From: an uncultured Planctomycetaceae bacterium
Lineage (GTDB): Bacteria > Planctomycetota > Planctomycetia > Pirellulales > UBA1268
Assembly (NCBI GenBank): GCA_903885855.1
Contig: CAISKG010000357.1
Location: 1 to 9,911, forward strand
Direction of reading: 5' to 3'
Length of the DNA stretch: 9,911 bases
The position numbers were made by a program, and so were the translations under genes. Below are positions 6,911 through 9,911 of this stretch, in pieces (the stretch's first letter is position 1; every line of letters begins with the position of its first letter). The notes beneath the pieces were generated by a model, which saw only the letters and a program-made list of their open reading frames with translations, was not told the origin of the DNA and made no database searches.

Positions 6911-9244
6911 TCACACCGGCTGCCGCACGGCGAGGCGCCGGGAGGGGGCCGTCGGGTCGAAGGTCACCGCGGCCGCGAGGAAGGCCGAGGAGAACGTCGG
7001 CTGGGCGGCCGGCCGCGTGACGGGGAACGACCCCCAGTTGCCCGCCACCGGCTGGGCGGTGGCACCCGCCGGCAACGCGAACACCTTCATGTCGGTGATC
7101 GAGCCGTCGACGCGGTTGTTGAGGTACATCGTCCGCGCGGCCGGGTCGTAAAGGCCGAAGGTGTCCTTCTTGTCCCCGTTCCAGTCGCCGGCGATCGGCA
7201 TCCAGGTGGAGGGGAGCCAGGGGGTGGTGAACGTCCGCAGGGTCGACAGCGAGCCGTCGATCTTGTCGTTGAACCAGAAGGTGTGGCCGAAGGGGTCGTA
7301 GAGGGCGACCGAGTCCTTGCCGTCGCCGTTCCAGTCGCCCGCCAGCGGCTTCCAGGTGGCCGGCACCCACGGGGTCTTGAAGGGGGCCGAGGCCTCGGCG
7401 CCGTCGAGGGTGTAGAAGCGGAAGGTGTGGGCGAGCGGGTCGTAGAGGCCGATCTCGTCGGCACCGACGCCGTCCCAGTTGCCGGCCAGCGGCTGCCAGC
7501 CCGGCTTGGCGCCGGGGATCGTGGTGATCCGGTCGGGCACGCCGTCGTTGTCGAGGTCGATGCGGAACTGCCCGGTCGAGCCGTCGAACAGCCCCGTCGA
7601 GGTGACGCCGGTGCCGGTGAAGTCGCCGGTGAAGGGGCGCACGAAGAGCGGGTTCGAGGTCTGCGGCACGTTGCCCGCCGAGACGCGCGTCACCGCCGTG
7701 GAGGTGCCGTCGGCGTGGTGGTTGAGCGTCCAGGTGCGCGTGGCGGGGTCGTAGAAGCCCGGCGTGGCGTAGAAGGTCGGGTACTTCTCGACGAGCTTGC
7801 CCGGCGTCAGCGTGCGGCCGACGAAGGCGGGATTCGAGGCCAGGTAGCGCTCGGCGCGGAAGGTGAGGTTGCCCTGCACCCCGGGGATCCCCGCCACGTT
7901 GAGCGGCGGCGGCTTCGTCCCCTGCAGGTACGGGCCGCCGAGGCCGGTGGGATCGACGTACTGCCAGACCGTCCGGCCGGCGCGGGTGACCTCGAAGATC
8001 CGCCCGGTCGTCCCCTCGTCGATGAGGGTGTTGCCGTTGGGGAGGCGCTGGGCCCCGGAGACGATCGGCGAGAAGAAGCCGGCGCGGGGGTTGCCGTAGC
8101 TCCACACGACGTTCGCCTTCCCGTAGCCGGCGGGGACGAGTTCCATCACGCTCGACCAGTTGCTGCCGTCGGGGCGGCCGAAGCCGTTGTTGAACACCAG
8201 CAGGTTGCCGGCGCCGGGGAGGCCGTCGGCGATCCAGTGGGCGTTGTGCTGGAAGAACAGCTGCTGGTTCGTCCGGCCCCCCGCCTTCCAGGTCTGCGGG
8301 TTGCCGTAGCGCCAGAGGAGATCGCCCCCCTTGCCCCACTTGCCGCCCGTCTTCGACGCGGCCTCGGCCGTGGTGGTGCTCTTGTCGATCATCCAGATCT
8401 CGCTGAACTCCCGCGCCGACAGGATCACCCGGTCGCTCTTGGCGTCGTAGGCGACGGAGTTGAAGTGCGCCCAGTCGGCGATGTGGGTGTCGGATCCGAC
8501 GATCGTGGGGACGAAATTGATGTCGATCCGCTGCGGGTTCTTCGCGATCTCCGACGGCTTGACGTAGTTGGGCTTCTTGGGATCGAACGACTGGACGAGG
8601 TGGTCCTTCATGTGCCACTGCCAGACGATCTCGCCGCCGGTGCCCTTGGCGAAGTCGGGCTTGATCTCGAAGAGCACCTCGGGCCAGAGCTCGTTGTTGG
8701 TGGCCGGATTGAGGAGCTTGGGATCGCGGCCCAGCGCCAGGGCCTCCTCCTTCGTGAGCCGCTCCCAGGCGATCGCCAGGACGTTGCCGTTGGGGAGGCG
8801 GATGGCGTCGTGGTGGAGCTGGTAGCGGGCATCGGCCAGCGTCCACGACCAGGTCACCTTGTTGTTCCAGTCGATGAGCTCGACCTTCCCGGTGGCGCCG
8901 TTGTTGGTGAAGACGCGCTGCGCCGGCGGGAGGACGGTGTTGCGGAGGATCGAGCCGTCCTCCTGGAGGTAGATCGCCAGCGCCCCCCCGGTGGAGGTCC
9001 AGGAGTGGACCTGCTGGCCGTTGGTGTCGATGAGGTAGGTCGTGGGGGAGAGCGAGGCGTTGAAGAGGGTGTAGCCGGGCTGGGCGGCGGGCTCGTTGAC
9101 GAACAGCCCCACCGTCTGGGCGAGGGCGAGACGAGGCTCGAGCGACTCCCCGCCGGAGAGTGAGTGGCTGGCACGCTTCCTGGCGTTGGCACGGCGTCCC
9201 TGACGGGTGATCGGGCTGACCGGACGGGTGAAGCGGCCGAACAT
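6911..9244 (-). CDS. Secreted arylsulfotransferase-like protein with FG-GAP-type repeats
   Basis: Complete 777-residue protein. The ATG at 9242-9244 (MFGRFTRPVSP) is preferred over a TTG 35 codons upstream: GAGAGAG sits 6 bases before it, the TTG falls in a likely promoter, and planctomycete LEPR proteins typically begin this way. Residues 4-24 are Arg/Lys-rich, followed by SLEPRLALA (34-42), an LEPR-XLL-like motif tied to export in planctomycetes. Residues about 45-430 match arylsulfotransferase (ASST) beta-propellers: GYTLFNASLSPTTYLIDTNG near 57, then His144-His145-Asp146 before LPNGN, His260 in HFNS, Arg278 in SAREFS, and His333 in FQHNA. From memory these correspond to E. coli AssT His252, His356, Arg374 and His436, the last being the sulfated nucleophile. 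AssT enzymes transfer sulfate between phenolic compounds without PAPS; donor and acceptor here are unknown. Residues about 497-740 are tandem Asp/Gly-rich repeats. There is no cysteine in the chain and no visible C-terminal anchor. The family call is strong; catalysis is inferred. Confidence 0.87.
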   Translation of the reverse strand: MFGRFTRPVSPITRQGRRANARKRASHSLSGGESLEPRLALAQTVGLFVNEPAAQPGYTLFNASLSPTTYLIDTNGQQVHSWTSTGGALAIYLQEDGSILRNTVLPPAQRVFTNNGATGKVELIDWNNKVTWSWTLADARYQLHHDAIRLPNGNVLAIAWERLTKEEALALGRDPKLLNPATNNELWPEVLFEIKPDFAKGTGGEIVWQWHMKDHLVQSFDPKKPNYVKPSEIAKNPQRIDINFVPTIVGSDTHIADWAHFNSVAYDAKSDRVILSAREFSEIWMIDKSTTTAEAASKTGGKWGKGGDLLWRYGNPQTWKAGGRTNQQLFFQHNAHWIADGLPGAGNLLVFNNGFGRPDGSNWSSVMELVPAGYGKANVVWSYGNPRAGFFSPIVSGAQRLPNGNTLIDEGTTGRIFEVTRAGRTVWQYVDPTGLGGPYLQGTKPPPLNVAGIPGVQGNLTFRAERYLASNPAFVGRTLTPGKLVEKYPTFYATPGFYDPATRTWTLNHHADGTSTAVTRVSAGNVPQTSNPLFVRPFTGDFTGTGVTSTGLFDGSTGQFRIDLDNDGVPDRITTIPGAKPGWQPLAGNWDGVGADEIGLYDPLAHTFRFYTLDGAEASAPFKTPWVPATWKPLAGDWNGDGKDSVALYDPFGHTFWFNDKIDGSLSTLRTFTTPWLPSTWMPIAGDWNGDKKDTFGLYDPAARTMYLNNRVDGSITDMKVFALPAGATAQPVAGNWGSFPVTRPAAQPTFSSAFLAAAVTFDPTAPSRRLAVRQPV
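7025..7756 (-). repeat. Tandem FG-GAP/VCBS-like repeat array inside the sulfotransferase-like gene
   Basis: Roughly five repeat units of 48-50 residues (about 147 bases) make up the C-terminal third of the protein. The consensus is W-x-P-L-A-G-D-W-N-G-D-G-K-D-x-x-x-L-Y-D-P, followed by an aromatic strand and DG. Unit starts fall near residues 535, 583, 631, 681 and 730. A preceding half unit (GFYDPATRTWTLNHHADG) lies at about 496-513, and the last unit breaks off after AGNW. At the DNA level the hexamer GTCGTA (plus strand) recurs in the same context at 7145, 7295, 7439 and 7748, confirming the spacing. The D-x-N-G-D-x-K-D loops resemble calcium-binding sites of FG-GAP/VCBS propeller blades; calcium binding is inferred. 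Such arrays are common in planctomycete surface proteins. Confidence 0.8.
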
Positions 9245-9250
9245 CAGAGG

Positions 9251-9257
9251 CTCTCTC
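9251..9257 (-). promoter_or_regulatory. Ribosome-binding site of the sulfotransferase-like gene
   Basis: On the minus strand GAGAGAG precedes the ATG at 9244 by 6 bases. It is a modest Shine-Dalgarno match, but it is the only one suitably placed, and it supports the MFGRF start over the upstream TTG. Confidence 0.5.
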
Positions 9258-9320
9258 GGGGGGGTAATGACGGCTGGGGGTTCTGGGAAAGAAGCGTAAT
9301 TTGAGGAACTTCGTCGTGCG

Positions 9321-9349
9321 AGTGTTCGGTCGATGTCGGCCGTGGTCAA
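9321..9349 (-). promoter_or_regulatory. Possible sigma70-like promoter of the sulfotransferase-like gene
   Basis: On the minus strand TTGACC (9344-9349) is followed after 17 bases by AACACT (9321-9326). The -35 box is good and the spacing ideal, but the -10 box matches TATAAT at only three of six positions. It sits 77 bases or more upstream of the ATG, in the least GC-rich stretch of the gap. Planctomycete promoters are poorly defined, so this is tentative. The rest of the 294-base gap (9245-9538) shows no small gene or RNA that I recognise. It does contain a GGGGGGTTTTTT run on the minus strand (9396-9407). Confidence 0.3.
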
Positions 9350-9538
9350 GCGCCGGGCGTGGCATCGAACGGTGATTCGGCGCTCACCCCGGCCGAAAAA
9401 ACCCCCCGACCGGCACGATCCGACCCTGGGCCGAGGCGGGACAGGCCCGCGTGGGCGGGGCTGGGGCCAGGGGGGCTTCGCGCCGCGGGGACCCCGGCAG
9501 GCCCGCCGGGCCGGAAGGGACGCCTGACGTCACGCTGG

Positions 9539-9911
9539 TCAGGCGAGGATCCCGCGGACCACGTTCCCCGAGACGTCGGTGAGGCGGTGGTCGCGGCCGG
9601 CGTGGCGGAAGGTGAGCCGCTCGTGGTCGAGGCCGAGGAGGAAGAGGATCGTGGCGTGGAAGTCGGGCATCGTGACCTTCCCCTCCTCGACGTAGTAGCC
9701 GAAGTCGTCGGTGCGGCCGTGGGCATGGCCGCCGCGCACCCCCCCGCCGGCCATCCACACCGAGAAGGCGTGGGGGTGGTGGTCGCGGCCGTCGGAGCCC
9801 TGGGCGGCCGGGGTGCGGCCGAACTCGGTGCCGAAGACCACGAGCGTGTCGTCGAGGAGGCCGCGCGCCTTGAGGTCGTCGAGCAGGGCGGCGATCGGGC
9901 GGTCGACCAGA
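9539..9911 (-). CDS. DUF1501 domain protein, C-terminal part (5' end beyond window)
   Basis: The visible 123 codons run from the window edge to TGA at 9539-9541. The frame is open through the edge, so the true start lies outside; a GTG at 9841 is an internal valine, not a start. The reading begins LVDRPIAALLDDLKARGLLD, followed by VVFGTEFGRTP, GRDHHPHAFSVWMAGGGVRGG, GRTDDFGYYVEE, HATILFLLGLDHERL and AGRDHRLTDVSGNVV. This is the well-conserved C-terminus of DUF1501 proteins (usually about 400-500 residues), which are distantly related to the alkaline phosphatase/sulfatase superfamily and often carry a Tat signal. Their exact role is not established. In planctomycetes they usually sit beside DUF1549/DUF1553 (PSD1-type) cytochrome-like genes, so such a gene may lie just upstream, beyond the window. 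The downstream sulfotransferase-like gene is separated by 294 bases and is probably transcribed separately. Confidence 0.93.
   Translation of the reverse strand, partial: LVDRPIAALLDDLKARGLLDDTLVVFGTEFGRTPAAQGSDGRDHHPHAFSVWMAGGGVRGGHAHGRTDDFGYYVEEGKVTMPDFHATILFLLGLDHERLTFRHAGRDHRLTDVSGNVVRGILA

Noticed and set aside
9245..9349. 35-residue N-terminal extension of the sulfotransferase-like protein from a TTG at 9349
   Set aside because: The TTG lies within the candidate -35 box and has no ribosome site, and the extension has no family resemblance. The internal ATG at 9244 begins a typical LEPR-type N-terminus.
6816..9365. An 849-codon minus-strand frame overlapping the sulfotransferase-like gene
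   Set aside because: It is an Arg/Pro-rich frame-shifted reading of the same strand. The other frame carries the ASST and repeat motifs.
9486..9512. Inverted repeats CGGGG-A-CCCCG (9486-9496) and GGCCC-GCC-GGGCC (9500-9512) just after the DUF1501 stop
   Set aside because: They are short, low-complexity GC palindromes with tiny loops and no adjacent T run, so a terminator call is not supported beyond chance in such GC-rich DNA.

Overview
The window is very GC-rich and densely coded. It most likely comes from a planctomycete (Planctomycetota, probably of Pirellula type). Three features suggest this: a secreted protein whose N-terminus carries an LEPR-type motif, typical of planctomycete exported proteins; a DUF1501 protein, a family greatly expanded in that phylum; and C-terminal repeats of the GDWNGDGKD/LYDP type common in planctomycete surface proteins. 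The assignment is an inference from gene families; no rRNA or other phylogenetic marker is present.

Layout. Positions 6-6891 on the plus strand look like one transcription unit. It holds an MdtB-like RND inner-membrane pump subunit (6-3152), an MdtC-like RND subunit overlapping it by 4 bases (3149-6274), and a DJ-1/PfpI-family protein 38 bases downstream (6313-6891). The two RND proteins are the two halves of a heteromeric proton-driven efflux pump. The periplasmic adaptor (MdtA-like) and outer-membrane channel are not in the window; an adaptor gene immediately upstream of position 1 is expected. The unit ends only 19 bases from the 3' end of a convergent minus-strand gene.

On the minus strand, 6911-9244 encodes a 777-residue secreted arylsulfotransferase-like beta-propeller protein. 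It has the catalytic-type His/Arg residues, a C-terminal tandem array of FG-GAP/VCBS-like repeats of about 49 residues, and no cysteine at all. Upstream of it (9245-9538) is a noncoding stretch with a ribosome-binding site and a weak sigma70-like promoter. Beyond that, 9539-9911 is the C-terminal part of a DUF1501 protein whose 5' end lies outside the window.

Functionally, the plus-strand unit is envelope export of small molecules plus a possible stress or glyoxalase/peptidase-type enzyme. The minus-strand genes are unrelated secreted proteins. I found no CRISPR array, RNA gene, insertion sequence or phage feature, and no clearly new multi-gene system. The points most worth checking are the cysteine-free sulfotransferase fused to repeats, near-identical DNA tracts shared by the two pump genes, and a glycine-rich insertion in the MdtB-like protein that coincides with a G-quadruplex motif.
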